Of a DNA stretch of 64,000 nt, positions 51,887 to 60,898 are shown one piece after another (position 1 is the first letter of the stretch; every line of letters starts with the position of its first letter). Under the pieces are notes generated by a model. The model saw only the letters and a list, made by a program, of their open reading frames with translations, searched no databases and had not been told where the DNA came from. A program made the translations under genes and the position numbers. Origin of the DNA: Syntrophobacteraceae bacterium. Lineage in GTDB: Bacteria; Desulfobacterota; Syntrophobacteria; Syntrophobacterales; Syntrophobacteraceae. The stretch is from positions 62,001 to 126,000 of the forward strand of contig JALOOX010000001.1 in the NCBI GenBank assembly GCA_025454175.1. Direction: 5' to 3'.

Positions 51887-52549
51887 TTAAGGTCGCGCAG
51901 GCTGCATCGATCTCATCACTCCCGACACGAACTCGCTTCTCGCCTGCGGATCCGCAATGACCAGCCCGACGATGGCATCCAGCCCGTCCATGACCTCCCG
52001 GACCGCGGCTTCCGCAAGCTCTGGATTCTGCTGATTGGAGGCCTGAAACTGAAGCCAGATGGTCCTGGTGAGCATCAGGGCCAGCTCGGAAGACTGGCTC
52101 TGGATGGCCACCATCTGGTCCCGGGACTGCTCGGCCCGAGCAACCAGGTCCTTGAGGGCCTTCTCCTTCTCCTTGAGATCGTTTTCCAGGCTGCGCAGGG
52201 TTTCCAGGACCGTTTCGATGTTTCTTTTCTGGGAATCGAGCTGCGAAGTCAACTCGCCGTGGTCGGCCAGCAGGGCTGAGAGCTCCTTTCTCCGCTCCTC
52301 CACATCCTCCCGCAGTCCTCGAACCGCCTCGTCCCGAATCCCGGTCACCCGGTCCTGGTAAGCCTGCAGTCCAGGCACCTCGAAGCGCAACCCTTCCAGC
52401 CAGTCATGGTTGGCGATGACAAATCCCGAAAGGAGCGAGAAGGTGAAGAGGACCGCCGTGACCAGGGCATGTATTCGCTGCGTTCCGGCCAGGTAAAATG
52501 TAAGCCCCGACATCATGAAAAACACCGCAAGTCCAACCAGCAGTTTCAT
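51887..52549 (-). CDS. Membrane-anchored coiled-coil protein, unknown function
   Basis: A 220-residue protein with two N-terminal helices (LLVGLAVFFMMSGLTFYLAG, about 3-22, and ALVTAVLFTFSLLSGFVIA, about 28-46). Residues about 70-150 form a long heptad coiled coil (DEAVRGLREDVEERRKELSALLADHGELTSQLDSQ...). The C-terminus (NPELAEAAVREVMDGLDAIVGLVIADPQARSEF) is helical. No family is recognised. GGTAGGGTGCG precedes the ATG. It diverges from the exporter operon starting at 52789. Confidence 0.75.
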   Translation of the reverse strand: MKLLVGLAVFFMMSGLTFYLAGTQRIHALVTAVLFTFSLLSGFVIANHDWLEGLRFEVPGLQAYQDRVTGIRDEAVRGLREDVEERRKELSALLADHGELTSQLDSQKRNIETVLETLRSLENDLKEKEKALKDLVARAEQSRDQMVAIQSQSSELALMLTRTIWLQFQASNQQNPELAEAAVREVMDGLDAIVGLVIADPQARSEFVSGVMRSMQPARP

Positions 52550-52788
52550 CGCACCCTACCAGAAAGAGTTACATTGAATGACGCGAGCTGTTCAGGAAGG
52601 TCCGGGCGCCTCAACACCCGGGCTGCCACTCCGCCCGCGGGGCCTCACCTCGGCCAAGCATACCAAATTGACGAGTTTTTCCAGCGTATTTTTTGGATCA
52701 GGGTGCTCATGGGTTACGGGAGTGCGGTGAATCGGCTTTTGACTCCTCTCTCCTGAGTGGTATTCTGGGGACGGGAGGAAATGGGAAT

Positions 52789-53835
52789 ATGAAGAAGGCC
52801 GTCGCATGGATCCTCTTGGCCGCATGCATGATCGCGGCTGCCGCCGCGTGGTGGATCACCCGCCAGACGAAAATCCACCTGCATGAGCTCCTGATTTACG
52901 GGAATGTCGACTTGCGTCAGGTCAACCTGGCCTTCAATGCGAGTGAGAGGATCACGAGCCTGCTGGTGCAGGAGGGGGATCGGGTGAAGCAGGATCAGGT
53001 GCTGGGCACCCTCGAGATGGAGCGGCTCGAGGCGGCGGTGGCACAGGCCGAGGCTCGCCTTGAAGCCCAGAGCCAGGTGGTTCGAAGGTTGGAGAACGGG
53101 ACCCGGCCGGAGGAGATTGAACAGGCCCGCGCCAATCTCCAGGCGGCTCAGACGGATCTGAACAACAGCCGTCGGACCTATGAGCGATTGAAGGAGACGG
53201 CTCTTGCAGGCGCCACGAGCCGCCAGAACCTGGACAACGCACAGGCTGCCTTTGAAGTGGCGCGTGCCAGGCTGCGCGTGAGTGAGAAGGCGCTGGAGCT
53301 GGCTCTTCTGGGACCGCGGCAGGAAGACATCGCCGAGGCCCGAGCCGCCCTCCGCGCCAACGAGGCCAATCTGGCCCTCCTCAGGCGTGATCTCGCCAAT
53401 GCCACCCTCGTGTCCCCCACCAACGGCGTGGTTCAGAACAGGCTCCTGGAGCCGGGGGACATGGCTTCACCCCAGAGACCCGTGTTGACCGTGGCCATCC
53501 TGGATCCCAAATGGGTCCGCGCTTACGTTCCGGGTCCCGACCTGGGAAGGATCCGTCCCGGGATGAAGGCCGTCGTGGCGACGGACAGTTTTCCCGGTCG
53601 AAATTACGAGGGCTGGGTCGGATTCATTTCACCCTCGGCATCCTTCACCCCCAAGTCCGTCGAGACCACCGAGCTCCGGACCTCCCTGGTGTACGAAGTC
53701 CGCATCTTCGTGAAGGACCCCTCCGATGAGCTCCGACTGGGAATGCCCGCAACGGTGCACATTCCCTTGAGCCAGGAAGGGGGAGCCACTTCAGGAATCG
53801 CCATCGGCAGCGGGGGAGGCTATAGGGGCTCATGA
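52789..53835 (+). CDS. HlyD-family adaptor of an ABC-2 exporter (YbhG-like)
   Basis: Membrane fusion protein of 348 residues. Signal anchor MKKAVAWILLAACMIAAAAA is followed by a lipoyl half (LVQEGDRVKQDQVLGTLE), a hairpin of coiled coils (about 75-180) and the second lipoyl half (TLVSPTNGVVQNRLLEPGDMASP), then a beta-barrel (VRAYVPGPDLGRIRPGMKAVVATDS). ATG 52789 has GGGAGGAAA upstream; the frame extends back to 52693. It overlaps the ATPase gene by 4 nt. Gene order adaptor, double ATPase, permease, permease matches E. coli ybhGFSR, a multidrug/lipid exporter. Confidence 0.9.
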   Translation: MKKAVAWILLAACMIAAAAAWWITRQTKIHLHELLIYGNVDLRQVNLAFNASERITSLLVQEGDRVKQDQVLGTLEMERLEAAVAQAEARLEAQSQVVRRLENGTRPEEIEQARANLQAAQTDLNNSRRTYERLKETALAGATSRQNLDNAQAAFEVARARLRVSEKALELALLGPRQEDIAEARAALRANEANLALLRRDLANATLVSPTNGVVQNRLLEPGDMASPQRPVLTVAILDPKWVRAYVPGPDLGRIRPGMKAVVATDSFPGRNYEGWVGFISPSASFTPKSVETTELRTSLVYEVRIFVKDPSDELRLGMPATVHIPLSQEGGATSGIAIGSGGGYRGS

Positions 53836-55712
53836 TGGAAAAGGTGACCGCCGAGTCCCCCGTCCTGATCAGCGAGGGGCTCCACATGGAGTTTGCGGGA
53901 CCCCGCGGCGAGCGCGTGAAGGCCCTGGAAGACGTGACCCTCACGGTGGGGCGCGGAGCCGTCACCGGTCTGGTGGGCCCCGATGGGTCGGGCAAGACCA
54001 CCTTCATCCGCCTGGCGGCGGGTCTTCTGACCCCTCTAGGCGGCGATCTCCACGTCCTGGGCATCGACGTGGGTAAGGATCCTCAGGCCGTCCAGTCCAG
54101 GATCGGCTACATGCCCCAGAAATTCGGGCTTTACGAGGACCTGACCGTTCGCGAGAACCTCGATCTCTACGCGGACCTCCATGGAATATCGCCCGAAACG
54201 CGCGCCGACCGCTTTCCACGGCTCATGCGCATGACGGGTTTGGGAGACTTCATGGCCCGGCTGGCGGGGCGACTCTCCGGCGGCATGAAGCAGAAGCTCG
54301 GCCTGGCCTGCACCCTCGTGAGCACCCCGGAGCTCCTTTTGCTCGATGAGCCCACGGTGGGCGTCGATCCCCTCTCGCGTCGGGAGCTGTGGGAAATCGT
54401 CCACCATCTGGTGCATGAGCAGAGGGTAACGGTGATTCTCAGCACATCCTACCTCGAAGAGGCCGAACGCTGCGACGGGACCTTGCTCCTGCTGCAGGGC
54501 AGAGTGCTGGCGTCCGGACCTCCGTCCGAAATCGTCGACGTCGCGGAGGGCAGATCCTTTCGCGTCGAGGCGCCCGCGAACCTCAAGCCTCGCCAGCTTC
54601 AGTCCCGGATGGCCCGTGAGGGCTGGGTCACGGATGCTACCCTCGAGGGCAACCGGGTGCGATTCATCGCGGGTGAAGGGCTTCGCGACATGGATTCACT
54701 CTTCGAGGGCAGGGCCGCTCATTCGGTGAAGCCGCGGTTCGAGGATGGTTTCATGATTCTCGTTCGCCAGGCCGCGGATCGTGCGTCGGAGACCGGAAAC
54801 GGACCGGAGGTGATGGCCGGGACTGAGCTGGAACGCGGGGATTTCTCCGAATCGCCCGCTGGATTCAAAAGAGCTGACGCTTCCGTTCCCCCGCATCCCG
54901 AAGCCGAATCGGGCCCGCCTGAATCACCTGACTCGCCTGACTCGAGGGAAGTGGTGGTGGAGGTGCGCGACCTGGTCAGGCAGTTTGGACGGTTTTATGC
55001 CGTCAGGGACGTCTCGTTTCAGGTTCACAGGGGAGAGATCTTTGGTCTTCTGGGGCCCAACGGGGCGGGCAAGAGCACGACGTTTCGCATGCTTTGCGGT
55101 CTGCTGCCGGCCACCAGCGGAAGCCTGAGCGTTGCGGGAGTGGATCTCCGGCGCGCGCGTGCCTCGGCGCGACAGCGCATTGGGTATGTGGCCCAGAAGT
55201 TTTCCCTCTACGGCCAGCTGACCGTCATGGAGAATCTTGATTTTTTCGCAAGCGCCTATGGACTGCCTGGTCCTCGAAAAAGGGAGCGCATTCAATGGGC
55301 CGTCCGGCAGTTCGACCTGGGGCGCTATATCGGCTCAGCCAGCGGTGAGCTGCCCGGCGGTTACCGGCAGCGACTGGCCATGGCCTGCGCTCTGATGCAC
55401 GAGCCTGAAATTCTCTTTTTGGACGAGCCCACTTCCGGCGCCGACCCCCTCGCCCGCCGCGAGTTCTGGCAAAGGATCGGCGGGCTCGCCGACCAGGGGG
55501 TCACCATCATCGTCACCACGCATTTCATGGAGGAAGCGGAGTATTGCGACCGCATGGTGATCATGGTGGAAGGTCGTATCCTCGCCAGTGGGACACCGAC
55601 GGAAATCCGGGAGGGCGTGCGGGGCTCGATCGATCGGGAGCCTACCATCGAAGAGGCTTTCATCGCCATAGTCGAGGCGCATCGACAGGCCTCTGAAAGC
55701 CGGGCGGCTTGA
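53832..55712 (+). CDS. ABC exporter ATPase with two fused nucleotide-binding domains (YbhF-like)
   Basis: A 626-residue ATPase of two ABC domains in tandem. The first has Walker [10 protein letters not shown] (residues about 53-61), signature [12 protein letters not shown] and Walker [15 protein letters not shown] linker rich in Glu, Ser, Pro and Asp (about 325-375) includes SPDSPDS. The second has [10 protein letters not shown], signature [12 protein letters not shown] (Ser to Pro, variant) and [13 protein letters not shown]. Both have D-loops and a switch His (TSYLEE in the first lacks the usual His; TTHFMEE in the second has it). So the first site may be catalytically weak. It overlaps the adaptor gene by 4 nt and powers the two permeases that follow. 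Confidence 0.92.
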   Translation: MMEKVTAESPVLISEGLHMEFAGPRGERVKALEDVTLTVGRGAVTGLVGPDGSGKTTFIRLAAGLLTPLGGDLHVLGIDVGKDPQAVQSRIGYMPQKFGLYEDLTVRENLDLYADLHGISPETRADRFPRLMRMTGLGDFMARLAGRLSGGMKQKLGLACTLVSTPELLLLDEPTVGVDPLSRRELWEIVHHLVHEQRVTVILSTSYLEEAERCDGTLLLLQGRVLASGPPSEIVDVAEGRSFRVEAPANLKPRQLQSRMAREGWVTDATLEGNRVRFIAGEGLRDMDSLFEGRAAHSVKPRFEDGFMILVRQAADRASETGNGPEVMAGTELERGDFSESPAGFKRADASVPPHPEAESGPPESPDSPDSREVVVEVRDLVRQFGRFYAVRDVSFQVHRGEIFGLLGPNGAGKSTTFRMLCGLLPATSGSLSVAGVDLRRARASARQRIGYVAQKFSLYGQLTVMENLDFFASAYGLPGPRKRERIQWAVRQFDLGRYIGSASGELPGGYRQRLAMACALMHEPEILFLDEPTSGADPLARREFWQRIGGLADQGVTIIVTTHFMEEAEYCDRMVIMVEGRILASGTPTEIREGVRGSIDREPTIEEAFIAIVEAHRQASESRAA

Positions 55713-55722
55713 GGTCCGGCGG

Positions 55723-56880
55723 ATGTCAAGCCATCCCGAGCGCCGAAACGACGGCACCCGATCACGCATGAGCTTCCGCCGGGTCCGTTCCCTGATCCGC
55801 AAGGAAATCCTGCAGGTGATCCGGGATCCGAGCAGCATCGCCATCGCCCTGGTTCTGCCCGTCTTCCTCATCCTGCTTTTCGGTTACGCCCTCTCCCTGG
55901 ATGTCCGGGAGGTTCCCGTTGCGCTGGTCCTCGAAAGCCCGACGCCCGAATCCACCGAAGTTGCGGGAGCGTTCATGCTCTCCGACTATTTCCGGGTGGC
56001 AACGGTGACATCCATGAAGGACGCGACGGATCTCCTGCGGGACCGCAAGGTGGACGGCATCGTTCGCCTGTCCCGGGACTTCGCCCGCGATCTCGCATCG
56101 AGTCAGGCACAGATCCAGGTGATCGTCCACGGGGTCGATGCCAATCGAGCCCGGATCATCGAGGGTTACGTCCAGGGCGCGCTCGGTTCCTGGGTCTCCC
56201 GGCGGGCCGCCGGCCAGGGCGAGGCGGGCCGGGCAGCCGTGAGAATCCAGAGCCGCATGTGGTTCAACGAAGCCGTGGACAGTCATTATTTCCTGGTTCC
56301 TGGCCTGGTGGTGCTCATCATGACCCTCACCGGCGCGCTGCTCACGGCTTTGGTCATGGCCCGGGAGTGGGAGCGGGGGACGATCGAGTCACTTTTTGTG
56401 ACCCCCGTTCGGGCGGGCGAGATCCTGATCGGCAAAACCGTTCCCTACTTCCTCCTGGGAATGGGCGGACTCCTGCTCACCGTCGGCGCGGGCCGGTACC
56501 TCTTTCATGTTCCCCTCAGGGGCTCCCTGGTCCTCGTGGTGGGCGTCTCGATGCTTTACCTGATGGTCGCCCTGGGACTGGGCCTCTTGATTTCATCCGC
56601 CACTCGAAGCCAGTTCGTCGCCTCGCAGATTGCGCTCATCGCCACGTTTTTGCCCGCCCTGTTTCTTTCGGGCTTCATTTTCGACCTGGCCAGCGTCCCC
56701 ACGGCGGTCCAGGCGGTGAGCTACCTGCTGCCGGCGCGATACTACGTGTCCGCCCTCCAGACCCTGTTTCTGGCGGGCAACGTCTGGAGCATCATCCTGG
56801 CCAATTCGGCGGCCATGCTGCTGATGGCGGTGCTCCTTTTCAGCCTGACGCTCCGAAAGACCAGAAAGAGACTGGACTGA
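55723..56880 (+). CDS. ABC-2 family permease (YbhS-like)
   Basis: Inner-membrane ABC-2 permease of 385 residues. One helix near the N-terminus (IAIALVLPVFLILLFGYALSL, about 45-65) precedes a large external domain (to about 185). Five helices follow (VPGLVVLIMTLTGALLTALVMA, PYFLLGMGGLLLTVGAGRYLF, LVLVVGVSMLYLMVALGLGLLIS, QIALIATFLPALFLSGFIFDL and a C-terminal helix). SRMWFNEAVDSHYFLVPG is typical of the YbhS/YbhR pair. The start may be ATG 55723 or ATG 55768 (MSFRRVRSL). The second permease starts 4 nt after the stop. The pair forms the membrane channel for the ATPase at 53832. Confidence 0.9.
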   Translation: MSSHPERRNDGTRSRMSFRRVRSLIRKEILQVIRDPSSIAIALVLPVFLILLFGYALSLDVREVPVALVLESPTPESTEVAGAFMLSDYFRVATVTSMKDATDLLRDRKVDGIVRLSRDFARDLASSQAQIQVIVHGVDANRARIIEGYVQGALGSWVSRRAAGQGEAGRAAVRIQSRMWFNEAVDSHYFLVPGLVVLIMTLTGALLTALVMAREWERGTIESLFVTPVRAGEILIGKTVPYFLLGMGGLLLTVGAGRYLFHVPLRGSLVLVVGVSMLYLMVALGLGLLISSATRSQFVASQIALIATFLPALFLSGFIFDLASVPTAVQAVSYLLPARYYVSALQTLFLAGNVWSIILANSAAMLLMAVLLFSLTLRKTRKRLD

Positions 56881-56883
56881 CCC

Positions 56884-57999
56884 ATGGATGCATTACGCCG
56901 GATCATGGCCCTCATCTGGAAGGAGCTGCTGGCCATTCTGAAGGATCCCAGGAGCCGCTTCACGGTCTTCGGCCCCCCGCTCCTCCAGACCTTGATCTTC
57001 GGATACGCCGCGACCTACGATCTGAATCGGGTGAGCTACGCCGTCTACGATCAGGACAGGAGCAGCGCATCCAGGCAGTTTCTGGGCGAGCTGGATGGGT
57101 CGGGAACCTTCAGGCGGGTCGCCACCCTGCACGACCAGAGCCGCATCCGGACCTTCATCGACGACAAGCACGCGCTCCTGGTGATCCAGATTGGACCCGA
57201 CTTCGAGCGGCGACTCCTCTCCGGCCAGCCGGTCGACGTCCAGGTCATAGCTGACGGCCGCAACTCCAACACGGCCGGAACCGCCCTCAATTATGTCGCC
57301 GCCGTTGCGGAAAGGTTCAACGAGGCCTGGAGTCGAACGCACGGGGGGCAGCCGCCACCGGTTCAGGCCGTTTCGAGATCCTGGTTCAACCCGAACATAG
57401 AAACGCGCTGGTTCATGATACCCGGCCTCATCGGCATGCTGACCCTCGTTCAGATGGTCATCCTCACGGCCATGTCGGTCGCCCGGGAGCGGGAGCAGGG
57501 AACTTTCGATCAGCTGCTGGTGACCCCCTTCCGGCCGTCGGAGATCATGGTTGGGAAGAGCGTTCCCAGCATTCTCATCGGCCTCATCCAGACGACCCTC
57601 GTCCTTTGCGTCGCCCTCTTCTGGTTTAAGATACCATTTCAGGGCTCTTTCTGGACGCTCTACCTGGGAGTGCTCGTGTTTCTCATCGCTGCCGTCGGCG
57701 TCGGGCTGATGATCTCGTCGGTGGCGGCCACGATGCAGCAGGCTCTGCTGGGAAGCTTTCTGACCATCATGCCCTTCGCCCTGCTGTCGGGGCTGAGCAC
57801 CCCCATTGCCAACATGCCGCGCGAGGTCCAGGTGATCACGCTGGCCAATCCTTTGCGGTACGCCATATCGATCGTGCACCGGGTCTTCCTGGAAGGGGCT
57901 CCCCTGCGGGACATCGTTTCCGACCTCTGGCCCCTCACCTTCATCGCCGTTGTCACGCTGTCCGTGGCCGTCTGGATGTTCCGGCATCGGCTGAGCTGA
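56884..57999 (+). CDS. ABC-2 family permease (YbhR-like)
   Basis: Second inner-membrane permease of the exporter, 371 residues, with the same layout as its neighbour: short N-terminal part (MALIWKELLAILKDPRSRFTVFGPPLLQTLIFGYAATYDL), a periplasmic domain (about 45-165), then five or six helices. Examples are IPGLIGMLTLVQMVILTAMSV and PSILIGLIQTTLVLCVALFWF; the segment LLGSFLTIMPFALLSGLSTPIANMP follows. RSWFNPNIETRWFMIPG is the family hallmark. It is the last gene of the four-gene operon. No outer-membrane channel is encoded here; the TolC protein at 20.9-22.3 kb could complete the pump. Confidence 0.9.
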   Translation: MDALRRIMALIWKELLAILKDPRSRFTVFGPPLLQTLIFGYAATYDLNRVSYAVYDQDRSSASRQFLGELDGSGTFRRVATLHDQSRIRTFIDDKHALLVIQIGPDFERRLLSGQPVDVQVIADGRNSNTAGTALNYVAAVAERFNEAWSRTHGGQPPPVQAVSRSWFNPNIETRWFMIPGLIGMLTLVQMVILTAMSVAREREQGTFDQLLVTPFRPSEIMVGKSVPSILIGLIQTTLVLCVALFWFKIPFQGSFWTLYLGVLVFLIAAVGVGLMISSVAATMQQALLGSFLTIMPFALLSGLSTPIANMPREVQVITLANPLRYAISIVHRVFLEGAPLRDIVSDLWPLTFIAVVTLSVAVWMFRHRLS

Positions 58000-58390
58000 G
58001 CCGCATCATCTCGGACAGGTTCAGTCCCGTGCGATCCCGCCCGTTGAAGACCCATGCGACGGGTTGCGTCCTGGTCCGCGCCAGAGGGCACGATGCAAAT
58101 GACAGTGTGCCTCCTTTCACGTCCTCCTCGGTCCCGGGTGAAAGACCTGCGGATGGAGCGGGGCGAAAAGGTTTTGCCCACGGCGTTTCAGGTGAAGCGC
58201 CAGCATGGTGGCTCCACGCATTTAGAGAAAGATTGCACAAACACCACCCGCCAGATTCCATTTTCATGTTCGTTTCTCGGGAATTCTGTGCTAAATATCG
58301 GGACCCTGTGCAGGGTCAACTGAGCTGTGCAAAGTGGGTTCCGCCTTTTGGCATCGCGGCAATTCGCCATCCTTCGGCAAAGGAGGTGCA
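58000..58390 (+). other. Intergenic gap with a GACCCTG dyad upstream of the DUF1566-like gene
   Basis: No gene is recognised in these 391 nt. At 58302-58317, GACCCTG-TG-CAGGGTC is a perfect dyad preceded by CTAAATAT, an AT-rich string that could be a -10. This could be an operator for the gene at 58391. AAAGGAGG precedes that gene's ATG. Confidence 0.4.
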
Positions 58391-58777
58391 ATGGAAGATC
58401 GTTTTGTGGTAAAGGGAGAAGTTGTGGTTTTGGATCGTCAGAGTGGTCTGGCGTGGCAGCGCGGGGCATCTGAAGAGCCCATGGTTTGGCACGATGGCCT
58501 TGGGTATATTGATCGTTTGAACGAGTCCAGGTTTGCGGGTTTCGACGACTGGCGATATCCGTCCAGGGAAGAGCTGGCCGCCCTGATTTTGCCCGAGGAA
58601 GACCGCAACAGTGGGCTTTACATTCATCCTTTCTTCAGCAGTCACAGGAATTGCTGGACGGCCACCGAAGCCGGCCACCACAAGGCCTGCTACGTTGACT
58701 TCTACTACGGCGACGTGTACATCATCGAAGAGAATTATGCCAACCATTACATACGAGCGGTGCGCACCCAGCACTGA
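58391..58777 (+). CDS. DUF1566/Lcl C-terminal domain protein
   Basis: A 128-residue protein consisting of one DUF1566-type fold. Signature strings are DRQSGLAWQRG, MVWHDGLGYIDRLNESRFAGFDDWRYPSREELAALI and CWTATEAGHHKACYVDFYYGD...YIRAVR. This fold appears in secreted and signalling proteins, but here there is no signal peptide or membrane segment. ATG 58391 has an ideal Shine-Dalgarno (AAAGGAGG). Function is unknown. The trmL gene begins within about 32 nt downstream and is probably in the same transcript. Confidence 0.85.
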   Translation: MEDRFVVKGEVVVLDRQSGLAWQRGASEEPMVWHDGLGYIDRLNESRFAGFDDWRYPSREELAALILPEEDRNSGLYIHPFFSSHRNCWTATEAGHHKACYVDFYYGDVYIIEENYANHYIRAVRTQH

Positions 58778-58808
58778 GGGAGATTTTTCGGCGCCCCGCG
58801 CCCTACCC

Positions 58809-59330
58809 GTGGCTTCTCCTGGAACGGGCGAGGATTCAGCTTATCAGGTGGTGCTCTATCAGCCGGAGATTCCCCAGAACACGGGAAACATCGCCAGGAC
58901 GTGTGCTGCAACCGGGTCGCCCCTTCACCTCGTCGAGCCCCTCGGGTTCAGGCTCGAGGACCGCTACCTGAAGCGGGCGGGCCTGGACTACTGGCCTTCC
59001 GTCACCATGAGGGTTCACCGTGATATGGAAAGTCTTCGCCGCTCAGTGGCGCCCTGCCGGTGCGTTTATTTTTCGGCCCATGCGGCAACGTCGCTTTTCG
59101 ATTTTCATTTCGAGCCCGGGGACTGCCTGGTCTTCGGGTCCGAGACCTCGGGTTTGCCATCCTCATTGCTGAACGGAGCAGGGGAAGCCGTGGTGAAGAT
59201 TCCCATGGACCGCTCCAGGGTGAGAAGCCTCAACCTGGCGACGACCGTAGGCGTAGCCCTGTTTGAGGCGATTCGACAGCTGATGGTGAGGCGGCGCAGC
59301 CTCCTCCCGCGTTTTCCCGTGGATGGGTGA
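58809..59330 (+). CDS. trmL: tRNA (cytidine/uridine-34 2'-O)-methyltransferase TrmL-like
   Basis: SPOUT methyltransferase that modifies the wobble base of tRNA-Leu isoacceptors. Strings VVLYQPEIPQNTGNIARTCAATGSPLHLVEPLGF, YLKRAGLDYW, CLVFGSETSGLPSSLL and IPMDRSRVRSLNLATTVGVALFEAI are diagnostic; the last is the SAM-binding trefoil knot (usual form RSLNLSNSVA). It has no in-frame ATG near the start. GTG 58809 (VASPGTGEDSAYQ) and GTG 58848 (VVLYQPEIP, closest to family N-termini) are both possible; neither has a strong ribosome binding site. Translational coupling to the preceding gene could explain this. Confidence 0.88.
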   Translation: MASPGTGEDSAYQVVLYQPEIPQNTGNIARTCAATGSPLHLVEPLGFRLEDRYLKRAGLDYWPSVTMRVHRDMESLRRSVAPCRCVYFSAHAATSLFDFHFEPGDCLVFGSETSGLPSSLLNGAGEAVVKIPMDRSRVRSLNLATTVGVALFEAIRQLMVRRRSLLPRFPVDG

Positions 59331-59408
59331 CCGTGACATCCAGGGAACGGACCGAGACAATCACTATTCTCTGTGGCATTCAACCTCCTGACCCGCCCGG
59401 AAAAATTC

Positions 59409-59522
59409 ATGGAGAAAAGAGTCACTCGGGAATCGGTAAAGGCAAGGGTTCACGAATTGTGTCCGGATCTGGAATCGATGGGCATTTATCCCGTTGTTCT
59501 CGGCAAGGGCCACCGATACTGA
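59409..59522 (+). pseudogene. Short open frame ended by TGA, likely truncated gene
   Basis: ATG 59409 encodes MEKRVTRESVKARVHELCPD then LESMGIYPVVLGKGHRY and stops at TGA 59520-59522. The same frame continues open after the TGA with VVLFESRDCSQKK for some 90 codons, overlapping the next gene. The opening residues look like a genuine small protein (amphipathic helix, then a beta strand), but the continuation soon looks non-coding. The TGA is followed by a stem-loop (59529-59558), so a selenocysteine codon was considered but is less likely than decay from TGG. The rest of the gap 59331-59751 holds nothing I recognise. Confidence 0.35.
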
Positions 59523-59751
59523 GTGGTGCTTTTCGAGAGCCGGGACTGCTCTCAAAAGAAACCGCCCTTGAGCTCCTTCCGCATCCGACTGAGAGAGGAA
59601 GATCTGGATTTTTTTTCATCACCCTCCCTTTGGGAGCAAGACTTGCATAGCGCTGTCGGGGAAGCCAGGAGGAAGATGTCATGTGCGGGGAGAACGGGCA
59701 AGAGGCCTTCTCCAAAGCATAAGGTGAACAGCGAAAACGGAGATGGAGTAA

Positions 59752-60237
59752 GTGGCAGAGATCGAATGGAAGGGAGCCGTATGGAGAGCTGCTTTCGGTA
59801 GCCTTTCCGTCAAGGAATTGTTGACGATCCTCAAGGGCTTCGGCCCCATGGAAACACTTTCATTTGAAAAGCCGGGCTGCTGCAGTGGAGAGATCAGCGT
59901 CTCCCTGACCGGCGAAGGGCAGAAGCAGATCACGCTGTACCATCTCGAGGTGCTGGGGAAGAAGAGAGCCGGAACTGGGCGAGCGGCCCTTCAGTGGCTC
60001 AGGAGCGTTTTCAAGGGGGATCTGTTCGTGGAGGATCCCGGTTTCATCATGGTGAAAGGCGCCAACCGGGAGAGCCTGCTCTTCTGGTTGAGCATGTTCA
60101 GGGAAGGACTCATCGATGCGCTCGACGCGGAATCCATGGAGCTCCACCCCCACATGAGCGACCAGGAGCTCTTGAAGCTGGAATCCGAAATCCGCGGGAC
60201 GCCGGCCGACGTGAATCCGTCTTCTTACATGCAATGA
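59752..60237 (+). CDS. Hypothetical protein with GNAT-like segment, co-translated with adenylyltransferase
   Basis: A 161-residue cytoplasmic protein that I do not recognise. The middle (ITLYHLEVLGKKRAGTGRAALQWLRSVFKGDLFVEDPGF) resembles the acetyl-CoA loop region of GNAT acetyltransferases (xxRxxGxGxxAL), but the rest is not clearly of that family. The second half is helical and acidic (LDALDAESMELHPHMSDQELLKLESEIRG). The start is GTG 59752 with GGAG 4-5 nt upstream. Its stop overlaps the start of the adenylyltransferase gene by ATGA, so the two probably work in the same process. Confidence 0.72.
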   Translation: MAEIEWKGAVWRAAFGSLSVKELLTILKGFGPMETLSFEKPGCCSGEISVSLTGEGQKQITLYHLEVLGKKRAGTGRAALQWLRSVFKGDLFVEDPGFIMVKGANRESLLFWLSMFREGLIDALDAESMELHPHMSDQELLKLESEIRGTPADVNPSSYMQ

Positions 60238-60737
60238 GAGCCAGGGACAAGGTCAAGAAGGCCGCGGAGGTGGCCCGGATCTGTCGGTTGCTGCGACAGG
60301 AGCGGCCGTTTCGGGTGGCGTTCACCAACGGTTGCTTCGACTTGCTCCACCTCGGCCATCTCCGGTACCTCGAGGAGGCCCGGGAGCTCGGGGACCTGCT
60401 CGTTGTCGGGGTGAACAGCGACGCGTCTGTTCGGAAGATCAAGGGACCTCGGCGCCCCATTCAGACGGAGGAGGAGCGGTGTGAGCTCCTGGCGGGTCTC
60501 CACTGCGTCGATTACGTGGTGATCTTCGATACTCCGGATCCTCTGCCATTGATCGAACTGATTCAGCCCGACATACTGGTGAAAGGCGCCGACTGGCCCG
60601 AGGATGGGATTGTCGGGGCCGAGATGGTCAAAACAGGTGGAGGGCGCGTGGCGAGAATCCCTTTGATTCCCCTGCAGTCGACCACCTCCATCGTCGAGAG
60701 GGTGATTGAGCGGTATGGGCGAGGTCCTTTAGCTTAA
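60234..60737 (+). CDS. Heptose-1-phosphate adenylyltransferase-like nucleotidyltransferase (RfaE domain II)
   Basis: Nucleotidyltransferase of the HIGH-motif family, 167 residues, matching the C-terminal domain of HldE/RfaE. It carries FTNGCFDLLHLGHLRYLEEARELGDLLVVGVNSDASVRKIKGPRRPIQTEEERCELLAGL and DILVKGADWPEDGIVGAE..VKTGGGRVARIPLI. HldE-II attaches AMP to D-glycero-beta-D-manno-heptose 1-phosphate for the LPS inner core. The kinase domain and other heptose genes are not in the window, so the substrate is not proven. The ATGA overlap with the previous gene suggests coupled translation. Confidence 0.88.
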   Translation: MRARDKVKKAAEVARICRLLRQERPFRVAFTNGCFDLLHLGHLRYLEEARELGDLLVVGVNSDASVRKIKGPRRPIQTEEERCELLAGLHCVDYVVIFDTPDPLPLIELIQPDILVKGADWPEDGIVGAEMVKTGGGRVARIPLIPLQSTTSIVERVIERYGRGPLA

Positions 60738-60815
60738 CAAGGTTTGACGGCTATCGCATCACGCACCTGAACCTGGCCGGCGAGCAGCTCAAAAGTGCAA
60801 GAAACTGAATTCTTT

Positions 60816-60850
60816 TGCTAAAAGCCAATGGCTAAATGCTAACGGCTCGG
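60816..60850. repeat. 7-nt-period tandem repeat, TTAGC type (inverted copy)
   Basis: Heptads TGCTAAA, AGCCAAT, GGCTAAA, TGCTAAC, GGCTCGG; the reverse complement matches the array at 9406-9433. It lies just before the TPR gene and partly overlaps its longest possible N-terminus, an argument against that start. Confidence 0.7.
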
Positions 60851-60898
60851 ATCAGGTCTGAATCATCCATCGTGGATCAATGGACGGGAGTGAACCCA

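Noticed and set aside
58054-58323. 89-codon frame in the gap before the DUF1566-like gene
   Set aside because: No ribosome site or domain, and the composition is like other chance frames in the window.
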